The position numbers and the translations under genes were made by a program. From assembly GCF_910592395.1 (NCBI RefSeq), contig NC_088317.1, forward strand, positions 6,140,001 to 6,204,000: a stretch of 64,000 nucleotides of DNA, given 5' to 3'. The notes below the pieces were generated by a model, which had not been told where the DNA came from, did not search any database, and saw nothing but the letters and a program-made list of their open reading frames with translations. Shown piece by piece: positions 20,300 to 28,710 of this stretch (position 1 is its first letter; each line of letters begins with the position of its first letter). Origin of the DNA: Lineus longissimus. Its lineage: Eukaryota > Nemertea > Pilidiophora > Heteronemertea > Lineidae.

Positions 20300-20959
20300 A
20301 TGGATGGAGACGATAAGGTTTATCCAGATTTAAGTAATTTTAACTCTGAAAGTCATTTGAACTATGAAAGGTCTGAAAAGCATACAGAAAGTAACCCTCA
20401 GGCTTTCAGACTACAACAAATATGTGAGGTTAAGAGTTTCTTAGAAAGCGAGATTGAATTTAGAAGAAAGATATTTTCAAAGTACAAAAAAGCATTTAGC
20501 GTAATTACTGGCATTAGCCATTTCCTTAATTTTGCCAGCGTTGCAGCCGGATCTGTTGGTGTTTCCGCTCTAGCTGGTGTCATCACGGCACCGATAGGCT
20601 TAGCTTTGGGTGGCGTAACAATAGGTAGTGCCATTATTTCATCAGCCTTAGGCTGGGAGAAAAAGAATATTCTTAAGAAAATTGAAAAACATGAGAATAT
20701 CAGAATGTTGGCAATTTCAAAACTGAACACAATCAATGATTTGGTTAGTAAAGCCTTAACCGATTCTCACATATCTACAGATGAGTTTACTTTGATTCTC
20801 AAGGAGAAGGAGAAATACATTTCGATGAAAAATGCCATTAGGAAAAAACAAAGGGAGGCAAGTTCAGCTGTTGATGTAGAGTCTTTAAAGAAGACTTTTT
20901 TAGAAGAAGGAAAAAAACTAGCACAGACAGAGATGCTAGAAAAACTAAAAGTTCAGTAA
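20300..20959 (+). CDS. Conserved Polinton protein with glycine-zipper hydrophobic hairpin
   Basis: This 219-residue ORF starts at AATTAAATG. The centre (about residues 72-116) is a long glycine/alanine-rich hydrophobic stretch (FASVAAGSVGVSALAGVITAPIGLALGGVTIGSAIISSALG), likely a membrane-inserting helical hairpin. Helical charged segments flank it on both sides (IRMLAISKLNTINDLVSKAL and the K/E-rich C-terminus). Proteins with this arrangement are common beside PolB in animal Polintons; function is unknown. By analogy a membrane-active virion or replication-site protein is possible. Confidence 0.65.
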   Translation: MDGDDKVYPDLSNFNSESHLNYERSEKHTESNPQAFRLQQICEVKSFLESEIEFRRKIFSKYKKAFSVITGISHFLNFASVAAGSVGVSALAGVITAPIGLALGGVTIGSAIISSALGWEKKNILKKIEKHENIRMLAISKLNTINDLVSKALTDSHISTDEFTLILKEKEKYISMKNAIRKKQREASSAVDVESLKKTFLEEGKKLAQTEMLEKLKVQ

Positions 20960-20966
20960 ATCAAAC

Positions 20967-21285
20967 AGGACCCGGACTACGTCCAGAGAACAAAGTTCGA
21001 CTCGAGCTATGCTCTCAGGACAAAGTCGGACTAGGACAAAGTCCTAATCCTAATGTGGTGTATCACTATCACTATTATCATGACTTCGGTGTTAGGGATG
21101 AATTTCACCAAGTAACACTACCATCAGCACCACCCTATTCATTAGTTTAATCTAGCTATGCTCTCAGGACAAAGTCCTAATCGAACTTTGTTCTCTGGAC
21201 GTAGTCGTACTAGGACAAAGTCCCGAGAGCATAGCTCGACTCGAGCTATGCTCTCAAGACGTAGTCGTACTCAAGCGAAGTTTGA
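20967..21285. repeat. Intergenic mini-hairpin array (two dense clusters)
   Basis: Two clusters (20967-21050 and 21152-21285) contain more than ten 11-base hairpins of the types GGAC-TAC-GTCC, GAAC-AAA-GTTC, GAGC-TAT-GCTC and GGAC-AAA-GTCC in both orientations. They lie between the converging 3' ends of the plus-strand block and PolB. About 100 bp of non-repeat sequence separates them. This is the densest concentration of the family in the window. Confidence 0.92.
21046..21150 (+). CDS. Short open segment with a PSAP motif, possible remnant ORF
   Basis: Between the two hairpin clusters, one frame reads NVVYHYHYYHDFGVRDEF and ends LPSAPPYSLV before TAA at 21148-21150. It is open leftward only through the hairpin repeats and has no convincing ATG in frame. 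PSAP is the classical ESCRT-binding late-domain tetrapeptide. This may be the 3' end of a small gene disrupted by repeat expansion, or chance. Confidence 0.3.
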   Translation, partial: NPNVVYHYHYYHDFGVRDEFHQVTLPSAPPYSLV

Positions 21286-22491
21286 ATCGCTGTAATCTAT
21301 GTAGCCTTCATAATACATTCCAAATGGTAAGGTGCTTATTCCATCTTCAAGTATGAACCTCTTGTCATCAAAAGGACTGAGGCTTTTTTTGTCAACTTCT
21401 TCCAAATAGATTTGGTGTTTATCTGATCTTAAGTGTCTCATCTTGTGGTAAAATGACCTACTCTTTTCAAGACAATCAACATAGTCATCAAATGAGATAT
21501 TTCTCCTTACTACATTCTTGGCAATACCCTTCAATTTCTTAGAATCGTAATCTTTTGCTCTGTAAGCGTACATCTTACTTCTCAGGGCAATGAATTCAGT
21601 CATCTCTACTCCTCCTAGCTCATCCTTAAAGTAGCCTGGTACCTTCTTCTTACTGGTATCATAGAGTGGATGATCTTTTGGATAATTACTGAAGTCAAAA
21701 TAGTGTTTCAACTCCTTTAAGTCTTTAGTTAAGTCATCAGTATTAATGTTAAGTACAAAGGAATCTGTATCTAGATACAGTAGTTCAATATTTTTCTCAC
21801 CAAAGTACGGTTGAAGAACTTCATAATAGAATTCATACATTAATAATTTAGACAATTCAAGTACTGAAGCTCCTATGTAGATTGGTTTGTTGAATTTCAT
21901 TGATGTTTTCCTCATGCTAATAGCAGCATTATGTTCGTCAAATACGCATATCGATGAAAACCTGGGATTGGCCATTACATTCCTGGCTCTCTCCCCGTCC
22001 GATACAAATTCAATTTCAACCCTGTTCCTTACATTCTCACAAGTTTTTCCATAGAACGCATTGTTCATCAGTTTAAAATAGTCTTTCTCAAAATCAGTCT
22101 TAGAATCCATACGTCTTTTAGTGTTAAAATCAATGTATGGTGCTAACCACTTTGATTGTTTAAAGCTTATCACTGAATGAACCCTCTTAAGTACCATTCC
22201 GTGCTTTAGGTAAAATTGTAGCATTCTGTAATGCACTATGTAATTAGTTTTATCCTTTTGTGTTAGTATTAGTTTCTCTACATTTGATCTTTTATCATCA
22301 CCCAGTAACTCTCTCTGGTAAGGACTTAATTCATCATCTTCAATAAAGAGAGATTCGGGACAGAATGGAAAGTTCCTTGACTTAAATTTAATATTTCCTG
22401 GATACTCCAAATCAACCTCTAAAAAGTAGCCTACTTCACTATCACTTGGAATTGCCATAATCTGCTCTTTACTGATAACATTCATGTTAAG

Positions 22492-22552
22492 TCGAGCTTT
22501 GTTCTCTGGACTTTGTCCTAGTCGAGCTTTGTCCTGAGAGCATAGCTCGAGT
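22492..22552. repeat. Mini-hairpin repeat pair inside PolB
   Basis: Several hairpins in tandem. On the coding strand they read ELCSQDKARLGQSPENKARL, about 20 residues inserted between polymerase motif A and the conserved downstream block. Confidence 0.92.
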
Positions 22553-23498
22553 GGATCAATATCTATCATTTCAAAACTACCATAGGGTTGAGGTTCCATC
22601 ATGGACCAGCCGTAGAGATTATTTGCGTCTACGTAGAGTAGTTTGTGGTGTTCATCTGCCTTGACATGTCTTGTTCCCATAACACCCGAAATTCCACCTC
22701 GTATTGCTTTCTCAAAAGTAAGTAAAATGTTGGTATCAGTCAGTAGTTCTAGGTTTATTCCTGTGTACTTCAAACCAGCTTGCCAGGTTAGGCCTGGTGC
22801 CGAGTAACAGTGACAGGGATCTATCTGAAAGTAGTTCAAATTGACATCCCTGAATTTCTCAAATAAATCAGCTAAAAGGATCACATCAGTTTTGAGGTAG
22901 AGGTCAATGAACTCACCGTGATTCCTGATCTTGAAATGATCCCATATTACCTTAGCCTCATCATAGGCAGAATCAGGTGCCATTTCATTTTTCAATTCGT
23001 CAAAAAACATAGACTTTTCTAGGTAAGTAACATTGTAGCTTTCATGTGATGTGTAAAAAGAGTAAGGTACTGAACCCTTCTTCCTCAATAGCTTAAAGTC
23101 AGTGGTATTTGGGAACAGCTGTCTGGTAATTTTAAAATCATCATCCAACATTGATTTGGTTATGTTGTCTTAACTGGACTGCAGGAATCTGTACGAGTCC
23201 AAAAACCTGAAACAACCGAACTGAAATGAGATGTATTCCTCTGATGTTTTGGCAAGTATTTTCAGTTTCTTGTACTTCGGTAGCTTATTCATTAATTCTT
23301 TAATAAATAAGTGAGAATCGTAATTACTGAGATTGTGAAAAAACACTGGAACAAACATAGCTTTCTTTTCATTCAAATTACACGAGTTGTGAGCAGCACC
23401 TCGATATCTACCACAGTAGTGATCATGATCCTTGACCTTGTCATATCCCAAAGGTTGATTACAATAGTAACAATGTGTTTCTAATTGATATTTATGCC

Positions 23499-23531
23499 AG
23501 TCGGACTTTGTCCTGGGAGCAGAGCTCGAGT
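23499..23531. repeat. Mini-hairpin repeat unit inside PolB (zinc region)
   Basis: Contains GGACTTTGTCC and a GAGC/GCTC hairpin. It is translated in frame as DSSSAPRTKSD, just upstream of the CYYC zinc pair. Confidence 0.9.
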
Positions 23532-24308
23532 CTTCATCTGTCATTGTTAGAGGAAAGTTACAGTTCAATAAATTAGAGAATTGTTCTTCCATCCTGATTA
23601 ACCAATTACAGAACACATCTACAACATCAGCACCCCTGTGAGACACATACTGGCTACTGTAAAGGTGTGTGTAGTCTGAGTGAACATAAACACCAACAGC
23701 TGATGCATTTTGTTTAAAAAGTTTCTTTGAACTCGGTTCTTTCATCATAGGTGGCTCTACTGATACTACTGGTATGTTGCCTTCGGCAGAAGAACAAGGT
23801 TCGCTTATCGCTTCGAAATCAGCATAGATAACAAACGGAACTCTATTTTTGAATGAGTGTTTTTCAAATTTAATTTGTGACCATTTACTGTTAGGTGGAG
23901 GCAAAGTAATCTTACAGTAATCGTGTTCTCCACATTTCTTTTTATGTTTATCTAGTGTTGACTTCCTGTAAAAGTAATTCATGCATCTCCTGCAAAGATA
24001 CACTCTATGAGCTAGTGTCCTGAAGAAAAGATTGATGTCTCTTATGTACATGAAATGGTCCTTGAAATACAACAGATCGATGACATCATCATCATCATAA
24101 TTCTTGGACAGGTAGAGAGGTTCTAGTTTTGCCTCACAGGTGCTCTTAGCCCATTCGTTCTCTAACTTGAACACATTAATCTTGAGATTATTATCACTCT
24201 CTATCTTAGGGATATCCTTTTGAATACATACAGGAAATGATTTGATTCGTACTCCGTACTGAGAGCTAGGCTCGATTTTGATATCGGTAGTGATATTGAA
24301 TGTACTCT

Positions 24309-24341
24309 CGAGCTCTGCTCTCAGGACAAAGTCCGTCTCTG
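24309..24341. repeat. Mini-hairpin repeat unit inside PolB (N-terminal region)
   Basis: Has GAGCTCTGCTC, TCA, GGACAAAGTCC. It is translated on the coding strand as DFVLRAELES. Confidence 0.9.
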
Positions 24342-25100
24342 GATTTTCTTTCAGATATTTAGCGGCCAATAAAGACCAGAGAAAACATTTATTGTCATTT
24401 GATTCCACATTTATTACTGCTTTTGTTTTAAATGGTAATTTAGTGTAATGACCACCTTTACACCTCTTGTAAGAACAGATGGTCATGTTACAAGACTCTA
24501 TTTTATTTAAAGTAAGTCCAGAACCTTGAAAGTACCTTTCCTCAATCTGTGTCTTAATGTAGTTTAACTGGTTGGTTATGGCATAAATTGCCTGGTTCCT
24601 TGAAATTATGCTTTCCATTGGAGACTGTATGGGGTGTGTTACACTTTCACCCTGACGATCAAACTGAGCAAATACTGATATGCTAATTTTGTGATGGTAA
24701 TCATTGAGTTGAAATAATACCTCCTCTAATTTATCTCTGTATTCATACACTTGTTTAGCTTCTCTGTCAATCTTCAAACTAATGGTGACTACAGGCTTGC
24801 CAAATTGTTTTACTATTTCTATTCCACTCACTTTCTTTATGCCATCTAGCTCATTTTCCTCAAATGCAAGTTTCTTATCCATAGTTTTAGGGATCAGTGA
24901 TTGGGCTCGGGGTTGAGCAATAGGGACATAATCCGGATTTAATTTACTTAAGTGACCTTTGGTTCTCCTGTGAATAGCCATATTATTGTAGGATATGTAC
25001 TTGTCACATGTAGTGCAAAGTATTTTCTGATTCTTATCAGTCATTCTATTTATTAGATTAAAATTTATTAAATTCAATAAATATCTTGAATTAAATAGAA

Positions 25101-26081
25101 ATGGACTTCATAATCAATGAACAAGAATGTAATGAAGCCAAATTTGAGTACTACTTAACAGACCAATTAGACATAAAATCCATTACTTTGAAATCGATAA
25201 CCTTTTACAATTCATGGTGGACAGGTGATTTTCTACCAGAGGGAGTAAGGATTTTCTCATTTCTAGTCGAAATAACCAGAATTACAAAACATGAGCCCTT
25301 AGATAAACAATTATGGTGTAGGACATTATTTGCTCCTGGACTTGAAACAGATACACTTGAAAAGGAAGTCATGAAAATTTGCGAACGGCATTTGGAAAAT
25401 GATTCTACCACAACTAAAGACACCGTTACTCAATACACATTTCCATACTCTCGACATTTTAGTTTAAGTGAGTTTTGTGAGGTATGGCAAAAATACATAA
25501 AAGAAATTGGAATAAGCCATGTGAAAATTTACTGTGATAACAATAATTACATAACCCTTGAACTTACAGAGGATAAAGAGTACCCTCTGAAAGTAGACAA
25601 GTTAGATAAAAATGAAAAAATCAAGATTGAGAGAAACACAGAAGGTTTTCAAATAAGCAAAACCATAAGAGAGGTGATAGAAAAACAGCTCACAGTGGTG
25701 AATGAGTGGTTTGGCTTTAAGCAAACTAAATTCACCAAGAAAGGAAAATACTACTCCACAAGACCACTCAACTTTTACAGGAAATATCTATTCCTGCAAG
25801 CTAATTTGGTTGACAAAGCTAAGACCCTCTACAACAATAAACCATCTAACATTTTCTGCATCATACCTGTAGAAGATGGTGACCAAATAAAAATGCAGCG
25901 CTACGAACCGAATTGTAAGAAAACGATAAATAAGTGTACTAATCACATAAAATTCGAAATCACTGATGAGAATGGTAAGCTAGTTAATTTCAGAGGAACA
26001 GAGGTTTCTTTAGAGTTAAGAATCGAGCAGAGCTCTCAAGACGAAGTCGGACTAGGACAAAGTCCAGAGAGCAAAGCTTGA
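25101..26081 (+). CDS. Second minor-capsid-like protein
   Basis: This 326-residue ORF runs divergently from PolB with 56 bp between the two ATGs. Most of it is unfamiliar beta-rich sequence. The C-terminus (about residues 283-308: IKFEITDENGKLVNFRGTEVSLELRI) has the same strand-turn-strand pattern as the end of the penton-like protein at 16380-16470, suggesting a related jelly-roll virion protein (vertex or spike component). The last 15-20 residues (SSQDEVGLGQSPESKA) are entirely encoded by hairpin-repeat units, so the native C-terminus was probably near residue 308. The capsid assignment is an inference from one motif. Confidence 0.55.
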   Translation: MDFIINEQECNEAKFEYYLTDQLDIKSITLKSITFYNSWWTGDFLPEGVRIFSFLVEITRITKHEPLDKQLWCRTLFAPGLETDTLEKEVMKICERHLENDSTTTKDTVTQYTFPYSRHFSLSEFCEVWQKYIKEIGISHVKIYCDNNNYITLELTEDKEYPLKVDKLDKNEKIKIERNTEGFQISKTIREVIEKQLTVVNEWFGFKQTKFTKKGKYYSTRPLNFYRKYLFLQANLVDKAKTLYNNKPSNIFCIIPVEDGDQIKMQRYEPNCKKTINKCTNHIKFEITDENGKLVNFRGTEVSLELRIEQSSQDEVGLGQSPESKA

Positions 26082-26112
26082 CTCGAGCAGAGCTCTCAAG
26101 ACGAAGTCGGAC
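26020..26112. repeat. Mini-hairpin repeat cluster
   Basis: Two copies of GAGCAGAGCTCTCAAGACGA-type units with a GGACAAAGTCC between them. They overlap the 3' end of the gene at 25101-26081 and run up to the convergent gene at 26125. Confidence 0.92.
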
Positions 26113-26124
26113 CACCTGATTAGA

Positions 26125-26661
26125 TCATTCCATTAAAGGAATAGTACATTTCTTCTCTTTAACTACAGGTTTAACAAGAGGGTTAAGTCGGACTTCGTCC
26201 TGAGAGCATAGCTCGATTGATCCCTTCATGACTGCTTCATTCGGACTACGTCCAGAGAACAAAGTTTGATTCAAGCCTGATCGCTGCTCTTTACTTACTT
26301 TTTTAGGAAGTTTCTTAAACATAATGAATGTTGCTAAAATAACGGCACCTAAACCTAGTACATAGACATAAGTATTACTACTAGATTCACGCAGTGATAC
26401 ATCAGTATTTTGAGATTGTGGTTCTTCTTCCTCTACTTCTTCTTCCTCCTTTTCCACAACTCTGTTTTTTGGTGAGGAGTCCTGTACTTTAAATGTCGTC
26501 TTATCCTTTTTTATCCTCTTAAATTCCTTAGATCTTCTACCCAGTTCTCTAGACCATGCTAATTGTTTCTCTGATCGAGGTTTCTTAGACACTGAAACTT
26601 TAGTCGGACTTTGTCCTGAGAGCGTAGCTCGAGTAGTATCAGTAACAGTTTCAAGTTCCAT
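26125..26661 (-). CDS. Single-pass membrane protein with acidic linker
   Basis: This 178-residue ORF has its ATG at 26661 in GATAAATG. Layout: a basic N-terminal region (SEKQLAWSRELGRRSKEFKRIKK, about 31-53), an acidic glutamate run (about 72-82), one transmembrane helix (about 99-116, YVYVLGLGAVILATFIMF), then a basic tail. Three hairpin-repeat copies lie in frame (26185-26219, 26241-26275, 26603-26634), contributing roughly a quarter of the length. Similar basic-acidic-TM proteins occur in other Polintons; function is unknown. Confidence 0.65.
   Translation of the reverse strand: MELETVTDTTRATLSGQSPTKVSVSKKPRSEKQLAWSRELGRRSKEFKRIKKDKTTFKVQDSSPKNRVVEKEEEEVEEEEPQSQNTDVSLRESSSNTYVYVLGLGAVILATFIMFKKLPKKVSKEQRSGLNQTLFSGRSPNEAVMKGSIELCSQDEVRLNPLVKPVVKEKKCTIPLME
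26185..26275. repeat. Two mini-hairpin units inside the membrane protein gene
   Basis: Units at 26185-26219 and 26241-26275. They are read in frame as SIELCSQDEVRL and QTLFSGRSPNE on the coding strand. Confidence 0.88.
26603..26634. repeat. Mini-hairpin unit near N-terminus of the membrane protein gene
   Basis: Translated in frame as TRATLSGQSPT within the first 20 residues. Confidence 0.88.
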
Positions 26662-26710
26662 TTATCTTGGCCGAATTTAATTCGAACTATGTTCTCATAA
26701 CCAGGTTAAT

Positions 26711-27562
26711 TTAGTCTTCTTTATCATCACTACCTGTGATATCTAGACTTTCATCTATTGATTTGTCACATTCAGAGACAGTCATATTTGGTGTATTCAT
26801 ATTTGATGCAGTCATAGTCGATGTATTCATAGATGATTCCTCATGACAATGACCTAAAGTAATAAGTGTTGTTGAGGCAAGTGCAGTTAATGGTCCCATT
26901 CTCAAACTCAACCATCCAAGCCATTTATCCAACTCGTTAGTTATCAAATAATCATTTCTAAGATCATGGTAAAGATTATCTTCATTATCTATTGGTAATA
27001 ACCACCTTGATAATTTAGTGTAAGCTTTAATTACTGTCTTACCCAAAGAATCATTAAGTCTGGCAGCCATCTTTGTTTCATACATTCTATGGTGTTTTAA
27101 GATTTCTTTTTCAGTCATATTATCTAAGTCATTAAAAGTTATTTGTTTATTAAGGAAATCCTTGCTTTTACCAGTTGCAACTAGAATCTCTAAGTCTTGT
27201 TTGGCTTTAAGGCCACTATCAGTCAAATAGTTCAAATTTTGTTGATTGCTAGTCGGACTTTGTCCTGAGAGCGTAGCTCGAGTTGAGCCTAGTTGGCAAC
27301 TAGAATTGACTATTCCTTGACTGGGATTAACTATTACTTGACTAGGATTAACAAAATTTGAACTATTCAACTGCTTGTTTGAAACTTGTTGATTTGTAGA
27401 GCAGTTCTGTTGAAAGTTAGTTCTGTTTTGTTGGTAACTACCAGTGTTCTGTTGGTTAGAAGCCCCAACTCGAGCTAAGCTCTCAGGACTCATAACACCA
27501 ATCTGTTTCATCTGTTGTTCAATCACTGCAGATGTCTGACTATTCATTTGCTGATTATTCAT
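26711..27562 (-). CDS. Q/N-rich protein with conserved C-terminal domain, unknown function
   Basis: This 283-residue ORF has its ATG at 27562 in TTTTAAATG. The N-terminal 110 residues are Q/N/S-rich and repetitive, with NQQN motifs and a tandem 'VNPSQ(V/G)I'. A globular, helical region follows (about 115-230: KAKQDLEILVATGKSKDFLNKQITFNDLDNMTEKEILKHHRMYE). The tail is acidic, after repeated NMNT/TMTA motifs. Two hairpin units lie in frame (27250-27283, 27468-27490). It is recognised only as a type of protein seen in Polintons; the role is unknown. Confidence 0.6.
   Translation of the reverse strand: MNNQQMNSQTSAVIEQQMKQIGVMSPESLARVGASNQQNTGSYQQNRTNFQQNCSTNQQVSNKQLNSSNFVNPSQVIVNPSQGIVNSSCQLGSTRATLSGQSPTSNQQNLNYLTDSGLKAKQDLEILVATGKSKDFLNKQITFNDLDNMTEKEILKHHRMYETKMAARLNDSLGKTVIKAYTKLSRWLLPIDNEDNLYHDLRNDYLITNELDKWLGWLSLRMGPLTALASTTLITLGHCHEESSMNTSTMTASNMNTPNMTVSECDKSIDESLDITGSDDKED
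27250..27283. repeat. Mini-hairpin unit inside the Q/N-rich gene
   Basis: GGACTTTGTCC plus GAGCGTAGCTC. It is read in frame as TRATLSGQSPT, the same peptide as the unit at 26603-26634. Confidence 0.88.
27468..27490. repeat. Degenerate mini-hairpin unit inside the Q/N-rich gene
   Basis: GAGCTAAGCTC followed by TCAGGAC. The second hairpin is incomplete. Confidence 0.7.
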
Positions 27563-27613
27563 TTAAAATTATGGAAAAATGACTGTTAAGTGCAAAATGC
27601 TGTTTTCACAACT

Positions 27614-28639
27614 TTATTGCATCTTAACACTAGATCGAGCTATGCTCTCAGGACGAAGTCCGGCTCGAGCTGTGCTCTCAGGACGAAGTCTGGCTGGTGT
27701 AAACTTAATACTACTGATGCAGTTATTGTCTCTACCTGCACTGGCACTCAGTAAAACGTCAAACTGCTTGTCAATATCCTGGTCATATTCCTTCTCAACC
27801 TTGTAATTCTGGAAGAAAATACTTTGAGTGAAATCATACCATAATATCTCCAAATCATTTACTCGCTCCTTGTTGGTTAAAAAAGGTGTAAATATTACAT
27901 AATCAATTTTCAGCGTTTTAAAGGCTTGGTGTAAAAATACCTTGTAGTTAATGGTGACCTTCACACCACAGTAATGCAGAAATCTAAGGAAAGCATAGTA
28001 CACTAGTCTAAGGTCAGTGATATTCTCATCGGTTAATTGCGGTTTACCAATTTCCCTGTTAATAAATTCAATGGCAAGAAACCAATCATATTCCCCACAG
28101 TGAAATTTAAAAAGCATGGCTTCACCATGTAACCCTTGGTTACAAAACTTAGAGGGGAGAGTGTTAATACCCATTTTTAGGGCTGACTGAAGAGTATTTT
28201 CATATCTCTGCTTACTAAGACATTTTCTGTGACTTGAAAAGTAGCACTGTAAATACCCTTCCACAAAGTCCTTTAAATACTTAACTGCCGATTCGGACAG
28301 CCGACTCCATCCAAGTTTCCTTAGAATACTGTCAAAGTAACGTGTCTTGTTGTCAATATTGATCTCAAGAGTTTTAAAATCATCGTCGTAAGTAGTCGAA
28401 TTGCAATTGGTGCAGAATTGATACTTCACAGTTTTAGCTGCGTACCTTGCTGAATTCAAGTTTTTTTGATACTCAAAAAGTGTCCACCTTTTACAATTAC
28501 GGCAGAATTGAGCTTTAGTGTTGGTACTGACGTCATATTCTTTCATTCTTGGCAGGACTACTTTGATTGTCTCAGTCGAGCTTTGCTCTCGGGACTTTGT
28601 CCTAGTCAGACTTCGTCCAGAGAGCTCTGCTCGATCCAT
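27614..28639 (-). CDS. Zinc-ribbon protein of unknown function, both ends made of repeat units
   Basis: This 341-residue ORF has an N-terminal zinc ribbon (FCRNCKRW at about residue 45 and FCTNCNST at about 74, CxxC-x(n)-CxxC). A long helical region follows with conserved-looking aromatic and cysteine positions (about 100-290). A zinc ribbon plus a helical body recalls TFIIB-like or viral late transcription factors, but no direct match can be shown. The first roughly 25 residues and the last roughly 28 residues (TPARLRPESTARAGLRPESIARSSVKMQ) are encoded by hairpin units, so the true start and stop may have been displaced. Unlike its neighbours, the ATG at 28639 lacks the TAAATG context, supporting a moved start. 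Confidence 0.6.
   Translation of the reverse strand: MDRAELSGRSLTRTKSREQSSTETIKVVLPRMKEYDVSTNTKAQFCRNCKRWTLFEYQKNLNSARYAAKTVKYQFCTNCNSTTYDDDFKTLEINIDNKTRYFDSILRKLGWSRLSESAVKYLKDFVEGYLQCYFSSHRKCLSKQRYENTLQSALKMGINTLPSKFCNQGLHGEAMLFKFHCGEYDWFLAIEFINREIGKPQLTDENITDLRLVYYAFLRFLHYCGVKVTINYKVFLHQAFKTLKIDYVIFTPFLTNKERVNDLEILWYDFTQSIFFQNYKVEKEYDQDIDKQFDVLLSASAGRDNNCISSIKFTPARLRPESTARAGLRPESIARSSVKMQ
27634..27693. repeat. Tandem pair of 30-bp mini-hairpin units
   Basis: Two head-to-tail units, each exactly 30 bp: TC, GAGC-TAT-GCTC (GTG loop in the second), TCA, GGAC-GAA-GTCC, GGC. They define the unit length as 10 codons, so insertion preserves the reading frame. Confidence 0.95.
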
Positions 28640-28709
28640 AACCCTAGGACGAATGTATCCTTTAAGATTCTCATTGTTCCACTCGAGCTCTGCTCTCAGG
28701 ACAAAGTCA
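28574..28709. repeat. Mini-hairpin units around the start of the zinc-ribbon gene
   Basis: A cluster at 28574-28636 lies inside the N-terminal codons and another at 28680-28709 lies between this gene and the next one upstream (28711). Confidence 0.9.
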
Positions 28710-28710
28710 C

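Larger units (their letters stand above)
21271..25044 (-). pseudogene. POLB: Protein-primed family B DNA polymerase, interrupted by one in-frame stop at 23170-23172
   Basis: The gene reads from ATG 25044 (context AATAAATAGAATG). It begins with a C2H2-like zinc motif (CTTCDKYISYNNMAIHRRTKGH) and has further zinc-binding CxxC pairs. The exonuclease has motif I in FVIYADFEA, motif II around FFHNLSNYDSHLF and motif III around YLKTDVILLADLF. The polymerase motifs are A (YVDANNLYGWSM), B (KLMNNAFYGKT) and C (LLYLDTDSF). The TPR1-type insertion expected for protein-primed enzymes lies between A and B. Total length is about 1258 codons, normal for Polintons. A single TAA at 23172-23170 falls just before exonuclease motif III; reading continues in the same frame on both sides. 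Three hairpin-repeat copies lie in frame (22492-22552, 23499-23531, 24309-24341). Whether the stop abolishes function or is read through is unknown. Confidence 0.95.

Noticed and set aside
21271-23151. Treating the two PolB frames as two genes
   Set aside because: They are in the same frame and separated only by one stop codon and six codons; the exonuclease and polymerase motifs together make one family B polymerase.
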